Source of the DNA: Bradyrhizobium manausense
GTDB lineage: Bacteria > Pseudomonadota > Alphaproteobacteria > Rhizobiales > Xanthobacteraceae
Assembly: GCF_018131105.1 (NCBI RefSeq)
Contig: NZ_JAFCJI010000001.1
Coordinates: 1,860,001-1,924,000 of the forward strand
Direction: 5' to 3'
DNA length: 64,000 nt
Part shown: positions 11,070 through 20,281 of the stretch, piece by piece
Layout of the letters: each line of letters begins with the position of its first letter
Position numbering within the stretch: position 1 is the stretch's first letter
Translations under genes and position numbers: made by a program
Notes under the pieces: generated by a model
The model's database searches: none
Told to the model about the DNA's origin: nothing
What the model saw: only the letters and a program-made list of their open reading frames with translations

Positions 11070-11771
11070 TCAATACTTCCGGTACAGCCCGATCAGCTTG
11101 CCCTGGATCTTGACCCGGTTGGGCGGCAGGATGCGGACCTCATAGGCGGCATTCGCCGGCTCGAGCGCGATCGAGGCGCCGCGGCGCCGGAAGCGCTTCA
11201 AGGTTGCCTCCTCGTCATCGATCAGAGCGACCACGATATCGCCGGTGTCACAGCTCTCGTTGCGCTGGATCAGCGCCATGTCGCCGTCGAGAATGCCGGC
11301 TTCCACCATCGAGTCGCCGCGCACTTCGAGCGCATAGTGCTCGCCCGCACCGAGCATGTCGGGCGGGACGCTGATGGTGTGGCTGCGGGTCTGCAGCGCC
11401 TCGATCGGGGTACCGGCCGCAATCCGGCCCATGACGGGCACCGCGACGGGACGCTCGCCCTCTTCGGCGGACGGGCTGGACGTCGTACGCACCTTGCCGA
11501 GATTGCCCTCGATGACGCTCGGCGTGAAACCGCGGCGGCTCCCGGCGGCGGCCTGGAGCTCAGGCAGCTTGATCACCTCGATCGCGCGGGCACGGTTGGG
11601 CAGGCGGCGGATGAAGCCGCGCTCCTCCAGCGCCGTGATCAGGCGATGGATGCCTGACTTCGAGCGCAGATCGAGCGCATCCTTCATCTCGTCGAAGGAG
11701 GGCGGCACGCCGCTTTCCTTCAGGCGCTCGCTGATGAACCGCAGGAGTTCGTATTGTTTGCGCGTTAACAT
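11070..11771 (-). CDS. lexA: LexA SOS repressor
   Basis: LexA represses DNA-damage genes and cleaves itself when RecA filaments form. The 233-residue protein starts [10 protein letters not shown] with a winged-helix DNA-binding domain (1-65, including [15 protein letters not shown]), a linker, then the autoprotease domain with the Ala-Gly cleavage site ([11 protein letters not shown]), the catalytic serine in [14 protein letters not shown] and the lysine in [10 protein letters not shown]. The upstream in-frame extension to 11867 overlaps the promoter and is not conserved-looking, so ATG 11771 is chosen. It lies 177 bases below moeA and has its own SOS box. Confidence 0.97.
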   Translation of the reverse strand: MLTRKQYELLRFISERLKESGVPPSFDEMKDALDLRSKSGIHRLITALEERGFIRRLPNRARAIEVIKLPELQAAAGSRRGFTPSVIEGNLGKVRTTSSPSAEEGERPVAVPVMGRIAAGTPIEALQTRSHTISVPPDMLGAGEHYALEVRGDSMVEAGILDGDMALIQRNESCDTGDIVVALIDDEEATLKRFRRRGASIALEPANAAYEVRILPPNRVKIQGKLIGLYRKY

Positions 11772-11872
11772 CTCGACCAAAATCCCCCTGACGATGTCGT
11801 TCGATTCCGAGACGCTGAATTTCAGCAATAAGCCGCTACATGCTCGAAACAAATCATGAACGGACACTATAT

Positions 11873-11887
11873 GTTCGATACATGTTC
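11873..11887. promoter_or_regulatory. LexA (SOS) box upstream of lexA
   Basis: GTTC-GATACAT-GTTC matches the alphaproteobacterial LexA consensus GTTC-N7-GTTC exactly. It is 102 bases upstream of the lexA start, in the moeA-lexA gap, as expected for autoregulation. Confidence 0.9.
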
Positions 11888-11948
11888 CGCAACTGCTTAA
11901 TTTACAGTGAACGCGACAAACTTCGCGGAACGGTTGCGAACGCTGCAG

Positions 11949-13160
11949 TCAGGCGGGCAGTCGCAACACCTCGCAGGGCGCTCCCGCTTCGGCCTTCGGC
12001 GCGAACGGCGCGCGCACGAGAAGTGCCTGTGCCGCAGCGAGATTCGCAAGCAGCGAGGAGTCCTGGTGGTTGACGGGAAGCGCGACGAGCGTGCCATCAT
12101 CACGCAGATCGAGGCGCGCGCGCAGGTAATCCTCGCGCTGGTCATTGGCGCCGACGTCGCGGCCGAGCACGGCGCGTTCACGGCGGTGATGGACAACCGA
12201 GCGGCCCGACAACGCGCGAATCAGCGGCACCATGAACAGGAAGCCGCAGACGTAGGATGACACTGGATTGCCGGGCAGGCCGATCACGCGCATCGCCCCG
12301 AGCTGTCCGTTCATCATCGGCTTGCCCGGCCGCATCGCGATCTTCCAGAATGCCATCGCGGTGCCTTCGTCGCGGAGTGCCTGCTGCACCAGATCGTGGT
12401 CGCCGACCGAGGCGCCGCCGGTCGTGATCAGGATGTCGGCGCCGGATTCGCGGGCGCGGCGGATGCCTGATGCGGTTGCAGCAAGCGTGTCGGCGGCAAT
12501 CCCGAGGTCGATGGTGTCGGCGCCTTCGCTGCGGGCGAGGGCGTGCAGGGCGTAACCGTTGGAATAGACGATCTGACCGTGGCCGGGTGTGCTGCCCGGC
12601 ATCACCAGCTCATCACCCGTCGCGAGAATCGCGACCTTCGGACGGCGGCGGACTGCGAGCTGCGGATGATTCATGCCGGCGGCGAGCGCAAGGTCGCGCT
12701 CGGTGAGCCGCGCACCTTTGCGCAGGAGCACGTCACCCTCGCGGAAGTCGATGCCGGCCGGGCGTATATGCCGCCCGGTGACGGCGGCTTCCGTGATCGT
12801 GATGCGGCTGCCGTCGGCGACGGTGTCCTCCTGGATCACGACCGCATCCGCGCCATCGGGCACGACACCGCCGGTGAAAATCCGCACGGCTTCGCCCGAG
12901 CCGACGGTGCCTCCGTAGGGACGGCCGGCTGCGACCTCTCCAATGACAGTGAGCTGCGTGTCGACCTTGGCTGCATCAGCCGCACGAACGGCATAGCCAT
13001 CCATCGCCGACATCGCCTGCGGCGGCTGCGTCCGCCGCGCCGCGACATCGCGCGCGAGCACGCGATGGAAGGCTTGATCAAGGGCGATGGTTTCTTCAGG
13101 CAGGGGCTCCGCGCCGGCAAGCACCGCGGCGAGCGCATCGGATACCGGCATCAGGGCCAC
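11949..13160 (-). CDS. moeA: Molybdopterin molybdenumtransferase
   Basis: MoeA inserts molybdate into adenylylated molybdopterin in molybdenum-cofactor synthesis. Motifs are QAMSAMDGYAVRAAD, ATGDELV, TTGGASVGDHDLV and RVIGLPGNPVSSYVCG, in family order. I choose the GTG at 13160, which has GGAG nine bases upstream and gives 403 residues, close to the 411 of E. coli MoeA; the ATG at 13151 is an alternative, and the frame stays open to 13268. In many Hyphomicrobiales moaC is directly upstream; here it is 10.7 kb away. Confidence 0.93.
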   Translation of the reverse strand: MALMPVSDALAAVLAGAEPLPEETIALDQAFHRVLARDVAARRTQPPQAMSAMDGYAVRAADAAKVDTQLTVIGEVAAGRPYGGTVGSGEAVRIFTGGVVPDGADAVVIQEDTVADGSRITITEAAVTGRHIRPAGIDFREGDVLLRKGARLTERDLALAAGMNHPQLAVRRRPKVAILATGDELVMPGSTPGHGQIVYSNGYALHALARSEGADTIDLGIAADTLAATASGIRRARESGADILITTGGASVGDHDLVQQALRDEGTAMAFWKIAMRPGKPMMNGQLGAMRVIGLPGNPVSSYVCGFLFMVPLIRALSGRSVVHHRRERAVLGRDVGANDQREDYLRARLDLRDDGTLVALPVNHQDSSLLANLAAAQALLVRAPFAPKAEAGAPCEVLRLPA

Positions 13161-13382
13161 GGGTGAAAACTCCAGCTGCGCCCGTTCGGGCAAATCGGCG
13201 GCGAGAGTTCTAGCCGAGTGCAGGCGCAGAGGCAAAACGGGGGGCGCGCAGGATTTATCCTGTGCCATCCGCTCGGCGACGAAGGTGGAGCATCAAATGC
13301 GTTGCGGCAAATGATCCAAACGGGCGAGGCTGACCTGGACGCGGATCGCCGTGGCGAGGACGAGAGCCACGGCCGGTGTCGG

Positions 13383-13571
13383 TCAGGTCCCCGGCACCTT
13401 GGCCGGACTGACGTCCGGCGCTTTTGGATCCTTGTCGGGCATAGGATCGGCCTGTGCCTTCAGGTCGGCCGCCTTGCTGATCAATTTTGCTGAAAGCTCA
13501 GAATCCGAGGTGGTCCTGGCGAATTTCATCAGCAGGGAGGCCTGCTTGGTGAGGTAGGTTTTGCCCAACAC
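13383..13571 (-). CDS. Small conserved-looking hypothetical protein, start uncertain or frameshifted
   Basis: From GTG 13571 the frame encodes 62 residues beginning LGKTYLTKQASLLMKFARTT, with a helical lysine/alanine body and a proline-rich tail. The same frame stays open further upstream with protein-like sequence (RWEFYIGRIDV) until a TGA at 13605-13607 that overlaps an ATG at 13606-13608 in another frame. Loss of one base in CCGTTGGG would join that ATG to the gene as MSPWEFYIGRIDVLGK. So the gene may be longer with a rare start, or carry a 1-base frameshift. Function unknown. Confidence 0.5.
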   Translation of the reverse strand: MLGKTYLTKQASLLMKFARTTSDSELSAKLISKAADLKAQADPMPDKDPKAPDVSPAKVPGT

Positions 13572-13599
13572 GTCGATACGTCCGATGTAGAATTCCCAA

Positions 13600-13615
13600 C
13601 GGACTCATGAGTCCG
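13600..13615. repeat. Perfect 16-base palindrome
   Basis: CGGACTCATGAGTCCG is its own reverse complement. It covers the disputed 5' end of the small gene at 13383-13571 and could be an operator or the foot of a cruciform. Confidence 0.6.
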
Positions 13616-13707
13616 GAGGCGGTCATTCGTTCCCGGAACTTCGTATAAAAATGCACAGAGCGTTTTGGTTCCTGGGTTCCGGGCGAAATTGTTCCGGAAT
13701 CACCGGG

Positions 13708-14331
13708 TCAGATCCCCAGCGCCCGCAGCGCCTTCCCGACATCGGTGGGCGAGGTGACGTGCACTCCGGTCAGCCCTCGGGCCCGGGCGCCTTCGACGTT
13801 CTCGGCGAGGTCGTCGAAGAACACGATCCGGTTCGCCGGCACGCCGATCGCGGTGACGACATGGTCGAAGGCTTCCGCATCCGGTTTGCGCAGGCCGATG
13901 CTGGAGGACAGATAGAGCTCGCGGAAATGGCCGAGCAGGTCGGCATATTCCTTCGAGAAGTAATCCACGTGTGGGCGGTTGGTGTTGGAGAAGGCATAGA
14001 CCGGCATCTGCCGCGCTGCGCGCGGCAGCAATTCTGCGATGTCGGGCATCTCGCCGGCGAAGATCGCGTTCCATCCCTCCAGGAACTGCGCATCCGAAAT
14101 GCCGATGCCGAGCGATGAGCGGAGCGACTGAAAGTAATCCTCGTCGCTGATCTTGCCGACCTCGTGCAGCCGGTAGGCCTCGTCGCGCACATAGCGCGCG
14201 ACGATGGCTTCGGGCATGCAGCCCGCATGTCCCGCCCAGCAGGCGATCGCCTTGGAGAAATCGATGTCGAGCACCACGCGCCCGAGATCGAACAGGAGCG
14301 CATCCGCGCTGCCGGGAGAGAGCGAGGTCAC
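13708..14331 (-). CDS. HAD-family phosphatase (YihX-like)
   Basis: The 207-residue protein starts at GTG 14331 (AAGGA about 8 bases upstream), 14 bases after the hydroxy-acid oxidase stop, so the two form an operon. HAD motifs: LLFDLGRVVLDIDF (motif I), AFSNTNRPH (II), GLRKPDAEAF (III lysine) and VFFDDLAENVEGARA (IV). The DLGxVxxD form of motif I is that of YihX-like sugar-phosphate phosphatases. By analogy with glycolate metabolism the phosphatase could make the 2-hydroxy acid the oxidase consumes; that is inference. Confidence 0.87.
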   Translation of the reverse strand: MTSLSPGSADALLFDLGRVVLDIDFSKAIACWAGHAGCMPEAIVARYVRDEAYRLHEVGKISDEDYFQSLRSSLGIGISDAQFLEGWNAIFAGEMPDIAELLPRAARQMPVYAFSNTNRPHVDYFSKEYADLLGHFRELYLSSSIGLRKPDAEAFDHVVTAIGVPANRIVFFDDLAENVEGARARGLTGVHVTSPTDVGKALRALGI

Positions 14332-14345
14332 TTGCGTCCTTTCAA

Positions 14346-15479
14346 TCAGTATCGATACGGCTCGTGGTCGAACAGCGGGAAAGCGCTGAAGACGCTCGGC
14401 GCATTGGTCGCGGTGGCCGGATGCAGGCAGGATTTGTTGACCTCGGCGAACGAGGTGGTGCCGAGCAGGCCGAGGCAGCGCAGCACCTCGTCCTCGAGCA
14501 GTTCGAGCATCCGCGTGACGCCGGCCTCGCCGGCCGCAGCCAGGGCCCAGCATTGCAGCCGGCCGATGCCGACGAGGTCGGCGCCCGCCGCGATCGCCTT
14601 GACGATGTCGGTGCCGCGACAGATGCCGCCGTCGACCATGATCTTGGCGCGGCCCTTCACGGCGTCGACGATCTCGGGCAGCACATGCATGGCGCCGCGG
14701 CCGTGATCGAGCTGGCGGCCGCCATGGTTGGAGACGTAGATCCACTCGACACCGTGATCGACCGCGATCTGCGCGTCCTCGGCGGTGGCGATGCCCTTGA
14801 GGATCAGCGGCATCTTGAACTTGTCCTTGACCATCTTCACGGTCCGCCACTCCAGGCCCTTCTGGTAGTCTCCACCGGTGGCGCGCAGGCGGCTCTCGCG
14901 AACGTAACGCTTGGCGATGTCACGCTCACGACGGCTGTAATGGGCGGTATCGACGGTCAGGCAGAAGGCGGCATAATTGGCCTTCTCGGCGCGGCTGACG
15001 ACGTCGGCGACGAATGCGTCATCGCCGCGGACATAAAGCTGGTACATGCGCAGCGCATCGGGCGCGGCCTCGGCGGTCTTTTCCAGGCCCGGCTCGGAGA
15101 CCGAACTCAACATGTGCGACGCGCCGAACGTGCCGGCCGCGCGCGCGACGCTGGCGGCGCCATGCGGGTCGAAGATCTCCAAGGCGCCGACGGGGGCGAG
15201 CACCACGGGCAGGCGCATCTTGCGGCCGAACTGCTCGACCGAGCCGTCGACCTTGCGCACGTCACGCAGCACACGCGGGCGGAAGGCGATCTCGTCCAGC
15301 GCCATGCGGTTGCGGCGCATCGTGGTTTCGGTCTCCGCGGCGCCGACGATATAGTCCCAGGCATTCTGGTTGAGGTTGGAGCGCGCCTTCCGGACGAATT
15401 CGTGCAGGTTCTGGAACGGCTCGTTGCTGGCGCCGAGTTCGACGTTTCTTTCCGGCTGGATGCGCGGCGCGTCGTTCAT
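14346..15479 (-). CDS. FMN-dependent alpha-hydroxy-acid oxidase/dehydrogenase
   Basis: Members oxidise lactate, glycolate or mandelate-like 2-hydroxy acids using FMN. The 377-residue TIM barrel has NAWDYIVGAAETETTMRRN near the N-terminus, PVVLAPVGA, YQLYVRGDDAFVADVV, LILKGIATAEDAQ and the active-site SNHGGRQLDHGRG with catalytic histidine. MVDGGICRGTDIVKAIAAGAD binds FMN phosphate. No signal peptide is seen. The substrate cannot be assigned; lactate (LldD) and glycolate are both possible. It is the first gene of an operon with the HAD phosphatase. Confidence 0.9.
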   Translation of the reverse strand: MNDAPRIQPERNVELGASNEPFQNLHEFVRKARSNLNQNAWDYIVGAAETETTMRRNRMALDEIAFRPRVLRDVRKVDGSVEQFGRKMRLPVVLAPVGALEIFDPHGAASVARAAGTFGASHMLSSVSEPGLEKTAEAAPDALRMYQLYVRGDDAFVADVVSRAEKANYAAFCLTVDTAHYSRRERDIAKRYVRESRLRATGGDYQKGLEWRTVKMVKDKFKMPLILKGIATAEDAQIAVDHGVEWIYVSNHGGRQLDHGRGAMHVLPEIVDAVKGRAKIMVDGGICRGTDIVKAIAAGADLVGIGRLQCWALAAAGEAGVTRMLELLEDEVLRCLGLLGTTSFAEVNKSCLHPATATNAPSVFSAFPLFDHEPYRY

Positions 15480-15789
15480 TGTTGTCCTCCCGAGAATTTG
15501 AAGCCTTATTGTCCTCGCCTATCGTGTCCGGCCCTCCAAAACCATCCTAAAATCGCATACCTGCGAAGCGTGGACGGGCCGACCGATTCCCGTCTGGCGA
15601 GAACGGTTTCAGAACGTTGCCAAAAGTTTAGGTTTGGGGCCAAGGCTTTTTGGCGAAGGGATTTTTACGGCCCTGCAAGCGGGCGTGGCATCCCGGCCTT
15701 GAAGAAACCTGAATGGTATTGTGAACAGCGGGCTGGATCGCCATTTGCGTGGCGCCCCAGAGCCCCAAAGCGAAAAGGCCAGTCTATCC
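15480..15789. other. 310-base divergent intergenic region
   Basis: This gap separates the divergent hydroxy-acid oxidase and S41 protease genes and must hold both promoters. I see no clear motif pair. A GTG-initiated extension of the protease frame begins at 15721 but its 23 residues look non-native. Confidence 0.5.
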
Positions 15790-17133
15790 ATGCGGAAAAC
15801 CCTGCTGTTCCCCCTGGGCGCGCTCACGGGAGCGTGTCTGACCCTTCTGGTAGCCAGTCCGCACGGCGGTGTCTGGGCGGCACGGGCGGCGGCGGGCGTA
15901 GGCGCGGACGATGCCTATTCCCAGCTCAATCTGTTCGGCGAGGTCTTCGAGCGCGTGAAGGCGAGCTATGTCGAGAAGCCTGACAACGCCAAGATGATCG
16001 AAGGCGCGATCACCGGCATGGTGACCTCGCTCGACCCGCATTCGCGCTACATGAACGCCAAGGCCTGGACCGAGATGCAGGAGACCACCTCCGGCGAGTT
16101 CGGCGGCCTCGGCATCGAGGTCACGATGCAGGACGGCCTGGTCAAGGTCGTTTCGCCGATCGACGAAACGCCGGCGTCCAAGGCCGGCATCATGTCCGGC
16201 GACCTCATCAGCAAGATCGACGGCGAAAACGTGCAGGGCATGACGCTCGAACAGGCCGTCAACAAGATGAAGGGCCCGGTCGACACCAAGACCAAGCTCA
16301 CCATCATGCGCAAGGGCGCCGATGCCCCGCTGGATGTCGCGATCACGCGCGAGATCATCCATGTCCGCCCCGTCCGCTTCCACGTCGAGAACGGCGACAT
16401 CGGCTACATCCGCGTCACCTCGTTCAACGAGCAGACCACCGACGGCCTGAAGAAGGCGATCGCCTCGATCTCCAAGGACGTCCCGCCGGAGAAGCTCGTC
16501 GGCTACGTGATGGACCTGCGCAACAATCCGGGCGGCCTGCTTGACCAGGCCGTGTCCGTGTCGAGCGCGTTCCTGCAGCGTGGCGAGGTCGTCTCGACCC
16601 GTGGCCGCAATCCGGAAGAAACCCAGCGCTTCACCGCGCATGGCGGCGACCTCACCAAGGGCAAGCCGCTCGTGGTCCTGATCAACGGCGGCTCGGCCTC
16701 GGCGTCTGAGATCGTGTCCGGCGCGCTGCATGACCACAAGCGCGCAACCCTGATCGGCACGCGCTCGTTCGGCAAGGGCTCGGTGCAGACCATCATCCCG
16801 CTGGGCGCCGGCAACGGCGCGCTCGCGCTGACCACGGCGCGCTATTACACGCCGTCGGGCCGCTCGATCCAGGCGCAAGGCATCGCGCCCGACATCGAGA
16901 TCCTCCAGGACGTCCCGGCCGAGCTGAAAGGCCGCGTCGACACCATCGCGGAGTCGCAGATGCGCGGCCATTTGCAGGCCGCCGAGGGCGCCGAGCAGAC
17001 CGGATCGCAGTCCTATGTCCCGCCGGAAGAGAAGGACGACAAGGCGCTGCACGCGGCCTATGACTTCCTGCACGGCGTCACCGTGAATGCGGCAGCCGCG
17101 AAGCCGGCGCCGAAGGCCACGGTGCCGAACTAG
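15790..17133 (+). CDS. S41-family C-terminal processing peptidase
   Basis: Tail-specific (Ctp) proteases degrade or trim periplasmic proteins. The 447-residue protein starts MRKTLLFPLG with a signal peptide or anchor (to about residue 37), then a CTP N-region (SRYMNAKAWTEMQ), a PDZ domain (GGLGIEVTMQDGLVKVVSP to KIDGENVQGMT) and the protease core. The serine lies in NGGSASASEIVSGAL and the lysine in GTRSFGKGSVQT, the Ser-Lys dyad. The length is the usual one for CtpA in this group. It is monocistronic, ending in a strong terminator shared with the convergent neighbour. Confidence 0.93.
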   Translation: MRKTLLFPLGALTGACLTLLVASPHGGVWAARAAAGVGADDAYSQLNLFGEVFERVKASYVEKPDNAKMIEGAITGMVTSLDPHSRYMNAKAWTEMQETTSGEFGGLGIEVTMQDGLVKVVSPIDETPASKAGIMSGDLISKIDGENVQGMTLEQAVNKMKGPVDTKTKLTIMRKGADAPLDVAITREIIHVRPVRFHVENGDIGYIRVTSFNEQTTDGLKKAIASISKDVPPEKLVGYVMDLRNNPGGLLDQAVSVSSAFLQRGEVVSTRGRNPEETQRFTAHGGDLTKGKPLVVLINGGSASASEIVSGALHDHKRATLIGTRSFGKGSVQTIIPLGAGNGALALTTARYYTPSGRSIQAQGIAPDIEILQDVPAELKGRVDTIAESQMRGHLQAAEGAEQTGSQSYVPPEEKDDKALHAAYDFLHGVTVNAAAAKPAPKATVPN

Positions 17134-17163
17134 GCTCTACCGGTCATTGCGATCGTCGAAATC

Positions 17164-17202
17164 GCCCGGGAGTGGATCACCGCTCCCGGGCGAATTGTTT
17201 TC
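17164..17202 (+). terminator. Rho-independent terminator after the S41 protease
   Basis: Stem GCCCGGGAG/CTCCCGGGC (17164-17172 with 17183-17191) is followed by GAATTGTTTT. It may serve both convergent genes. Confidence 0.8.
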
Positions 17203-17238
17203 GGGTGCGGTCTTGAGCGCGGCGTCTCTTGCGAGGCG

Positions 17239-19989
17239 CTAGCTTGCTTCGCGGCGCCGGCTTTCGTGGCCGTCGCGCTGGGCGAGGCGGCTGCGATGGA
17301 GCGCGAACAGCTCCACGACCTTGTCGGCCGGCTTTGCGGCGCTGAACAGATAGCCCTGCATCTCGGTGCAGCCGAGTGCGCGCAGCAGGCGCTGCTGCTC
17401 CTCGGTCTCGACGCCTTCGGCAGTGGTCGCCATGCGGCGGGCGCTGGCGAGATTGACCACGGCCTGCACGATGCTGGCGGAGCCGTCGGGACCTGCGATG
17501 TCGTTGACGAAGCAACGGTCGATCTTGATCTTGTCGAACGGGAAGCGGTGCAGGTAGCTGAGCGACGAGTAGCCGGTGCCGAAATCGTCGAGCGCGATGC
17601 GGACGCCGATGGCACGGAGCTGGTGCAGGATCGCAAGCGCGGTGTCGTCGTCGCGGATCAGCACGGCCTCGGTGATCTCGAGCTCGAGCCGGCTCGCCGG
17701 CAGGTTGGAGGCGGCCAGCGCCGCCATGATCTTCAGTGCCAGCGTGCCGCTCTTGAACTGCACCGGCGAGACGTTGACCGCGAGGCGGATGTCGTCGGGC
17801 CAGGAGGCCGCGTCGCGGCAGGCGGTCGCCAGCACCCATTCGCCGATCTCGTTGATCAGCCCGGTATCCTCCGCGATCGGGATGAACTCGGCCGGCGAGA
17901 CCATGCCGCGTTTGGGATGACGCCAGCGCACCAGCGCCTCGCAACCGGCGATGCGGTCGTCCTTGAGGCTGAGGCAGGGCTGGTAATAGACCTCGAGCCC
18001 GCCTTCGAGCCCGCCTTGGGCGATCGCGTGCCGGAGGTCGATCTCGAGCTGGCGCCGCTCGCGCACCTTGGCGTCCATCTCCGGCTCGAAGAAGCGATAG
18101 GTGTGGCGGCCGGCCGATTTGGCGGCGTACATGGCCATGTCCGCGTTCTTGAGAATCTGGTCCAGAGCCGTGCCGTGTTCCGGCGCCAGCGCAATGCCGA
18201 TGCTGGCGTCGGTGGTGAGATGATGGCCCATGCAGTCGAACGGCGCCCGGATCGCCGCAAAGATCCGCGCAACCAGCTCGTCGACCTGGTGCTGTGAGGT
18301 CACTGCGCTTTGCACGATTGCGAATTCATCGCCGCCGAGCCGTGCCACGAAATCGGTCGGGCCGGCGCAGTCGCGCAGGCTCTTCGCCACCGACTTCAGC
18401 AATTCGTCGCCGACGAGGTGGCCGAGCGCGTCGTTGACGCCCTTGAATTCGTCGATGTCGATGTAGTGGATCGCGACCTGTTCGCCGTGGCCGATGGCGA
18501 GGAGCTCCCCGCGCAGATGCTCGTGGAACATGGCGCGGTTCGGCAGATCGGTCAGTGCGTCGTAATGGGCGAGGTGGGTGATGCGCTCCTCGATGCGACG
18601 GCGTTCGGTGATATCCTCGTGCGTCGCGACCCAGCCGCCGTCGTCCAGAGGCTCGTTGACGATCTGGATCGATCGGCCATCGCTGGTGTCGATGATCATG
18701 GAGTTGCGCACGTGGACGTCGCGCAGCACGCGCGCGGCATACTGGTCGACATCGCCCGTGAAGGAGCCCGTGGCCTTGCGGTGCGCGATGATGTCGCGGA
18801 AGCTGTACCCGGGTTTGACGATGTCGGCGGACAAGCCATACATCTCGATGTAGCGCTGGTTGCAGACCACGAGCCGCTGCGATGCGTCGAACAGCAACAG
18901 GCCCTGGGTCATGTTGTTGACGGCGCGGTCGAGGCGCTGTTTCTCCAGCGTCATCCGCTCCCGGGACAGGCGGTGCTGCTCGAGGAGCTTGCGCACGATC
19001 GCGATCAGGACGCCTGCGATCGCAAGCGCGGAGGCGCCGGCAACCGAAATCAGGATGCCGATCTGCTCGCGCCAGTCGGCGAGCGCCGCCGCACGCGTGG
19101 TCGTCGCCATCATCAGGATCGGGAAGTGCGGCAAGACGCGCACCGAGGCCAGCCGGTCCTCGCCGTCGACCGGGCTCACGATACGCCCGGCGAAATGGTC
19201 GCGCGCGAAGATCTGCTGCTGCTCGAACGAGCCGTTCCTGAAATTGTGTCCCATCATGTCGCCGGAATGGGGATAGCGGGCAAGCAGGGTGCCGTCCCGG
19301 TGCAGCATCGAGATCGTGGCGCCTTCGCCGAGCATGACCGTCTCGAAGAACTTCTCGAAATTGGCCGGTTCGATGCCGCGTCCGACGATGCCCATGAACT
19401 CGCCGTGCGGGCCCATGATCCTGCGCACGATCAGGATGGTCCATGCGCCGGAGATGCGGCTGTGCACCGGTTCGATCAGCACGTCGGGCGACTGCGGGTC
19501 GTATCGGAAGGTGCGGTAATAAGCCCGATCGGTCACGTTGACCTTCGGCGGCGGCCATGCCGTCGAGGAATTGATCACGTTGCCGTCGGCATCGATGATG
19601 TTGACGCCGCCCATGTAGGGTAGCGCGTCGATCTTCGAGCGCAGCATCCGGTGCACGTCCTGGCCGGAGAGGCGGTTGCGGAAGTCTTCTGCGGTCGTGA
19701 TCCCGTTCACGCGCACGTGGTCGACGAAATCCTTCTGGATGACCGCGAAATCCTGCAATTGCTGATCGAAATGATGGGCGAGCAGCAGCACGGTGTTTTC
19801 CAGCTCGCGGCCGGAGTTGCGCAGCGCGCGCTCGCGGAAATTCTGCGCCATCAGCACCGCGCCGACGGCGATGGCCGCGATCAGGAGGGTACCGCCCACC
19901 ACGAGCCAGCGGATCGGTCCGCTGCGCACGAAGGCCTGGTCGAGCAGGCGACTGCCGTATTTCGTCATCATTCGATCATTGCCGCGCAC
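17239..19989 (-). CDS. Membrane Cache-PAS-GGDEF-EAL cyclic-di-GMP protein
   Basis: The 916-residue protein has a membrane segment at about 27-48, a periplasmic dCache-like sensor (50-305), a second membrane segment (310-333), a PAS domain (350-465), GGDEF (470-640) and EAL (650-905). GGDEF is intact at 552-556, but the inhibitory RxxD position reads GPTD, so product feedback at the I-site is probably lost. EAL is intact (CEALVRWRHP, 684-686), with DDFGTGYSSL and KIDRCF also present. Both synthesis and hydrolysis of c-di-GMP are therefore chemically possible. The external signal is unknown. Confidence 0.95.
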   Translation of the reverse strand: MRGNDRMMTKYGSRLLDQAFVRSGPIRWLVVGGTLLIAAIAVGAVLMAQNFRERALRNSGRELENTVLLLAHHFDQQLQDFAVIQKDFVDHVRVNGITTAEDFRNRLSGQDVHRMLRSKIDALPYMGGVNIIDADGNVINSSTAWPPPKVNVTDRAYYRTFRYDPQSPDVLIEPVHSRISGAWTILIVRRIMGPHGEFMGIVGRGIEPANFEKFFETVMLGEGATISMLHRDGTLLARYPHSGDMMGHNFRNGSFEQQQIFARDHFAGRIVSPVDGEDRLASVRVLPHFPILMMATTTRAAALADWREQIGILISVAGASALAIAGVLIAIVRKLLEQHRLSRERMTLEKQRLDRAVNNMTQGLLLFDASQRLVVCNQRYIEMYGLSADIVKPGYSFRDIIAHRKATGSFTGDVDQYAARVLRDVHVRNSMIIDTSDGRSIQIVNEPLDDGGWVATHEDITERRRIEERITHLAHYDALTDLPNRAMFHEHLRGELLAIGHGEQVAIHYIDIDEFKGVNDALGHLVGDELLKSVAKSLRDCAGPTDFVARLGGDEFAIVQSAVTSQHQVDELVARIFAAIRAPFDCMGHHLTTDASIGIALAPEHGTALDQILKNADMAMYAAKSAGRHTYRFFEPEMDAKVRERRQLEIDLRHAIAQGGLEGGLEVYYQPCLSLKDDRIAGCEALVRWRHPKRGMVSPAEFIPIAEDTGLINEIGEWVLATACRDAASWPDDIRLAVNVSPVQFKSGTLALKIMAALAASNLPASRLELEITEAVLIRDDDTALAILHQLRAIGVRIALDDFGTGYSSLSYLHRFPFDKIKIDRCFVNDIAGPDGSASIVQAVVNLASARRMATTAEGVETEEQQRLLRALGCTEMQGYLFSAAKPADKVVELFALHRSRLAQRDGHESRRREAS

Positions 19990-20281
19990 ACGTCAGGGTC
20001 GGTTCGTGATCCCTGTAACATCCGTCGGTTTACGGGATCGATGTGGAGGCGACGTTAGGAAGCGCGGTTAATGCGACATGAACCAGAACGCGCAAATGCG
20101 ATCTATGCGCATGGCGAGGAGGGTGCAGCTTTTGCCTGCGAGGGTCGCGATGGCAGTCAGTTCTTGCCGGTCGCAGCGACGTCAACCAGTGCTTAACCAT
20201 CTAACCTGTTGACGATCCTCGACGCCACATTGGCGCGCAGTTTGCACACCAGGTTCGTATCGACGCAGAGAGGATACGATC
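19990..20281. other. Divergent intergenic region between the c-di-GMP gene and flp
   Basis: These 292 bases hold the promoters of the two divergent genes. I found no confident -35/-10 pair, repeat or small gene. Confidence 0.4.

Noticed and set aside
11928..11941. Second LexA-like site GAAC-N6-GAAC
   Set aside because: The spacer is 6, not 7, bases, which puts the half-sites out of register with the known consensus.
14332..14850. N-terminal extension of the HAD phosphatase frame up to 14850
   Set aside because: This part overlaps the hydroxy-acid oxidase gene on the same strand and is Arg-rich shadow sequence; the GTG at 14331 has a ribosome site.
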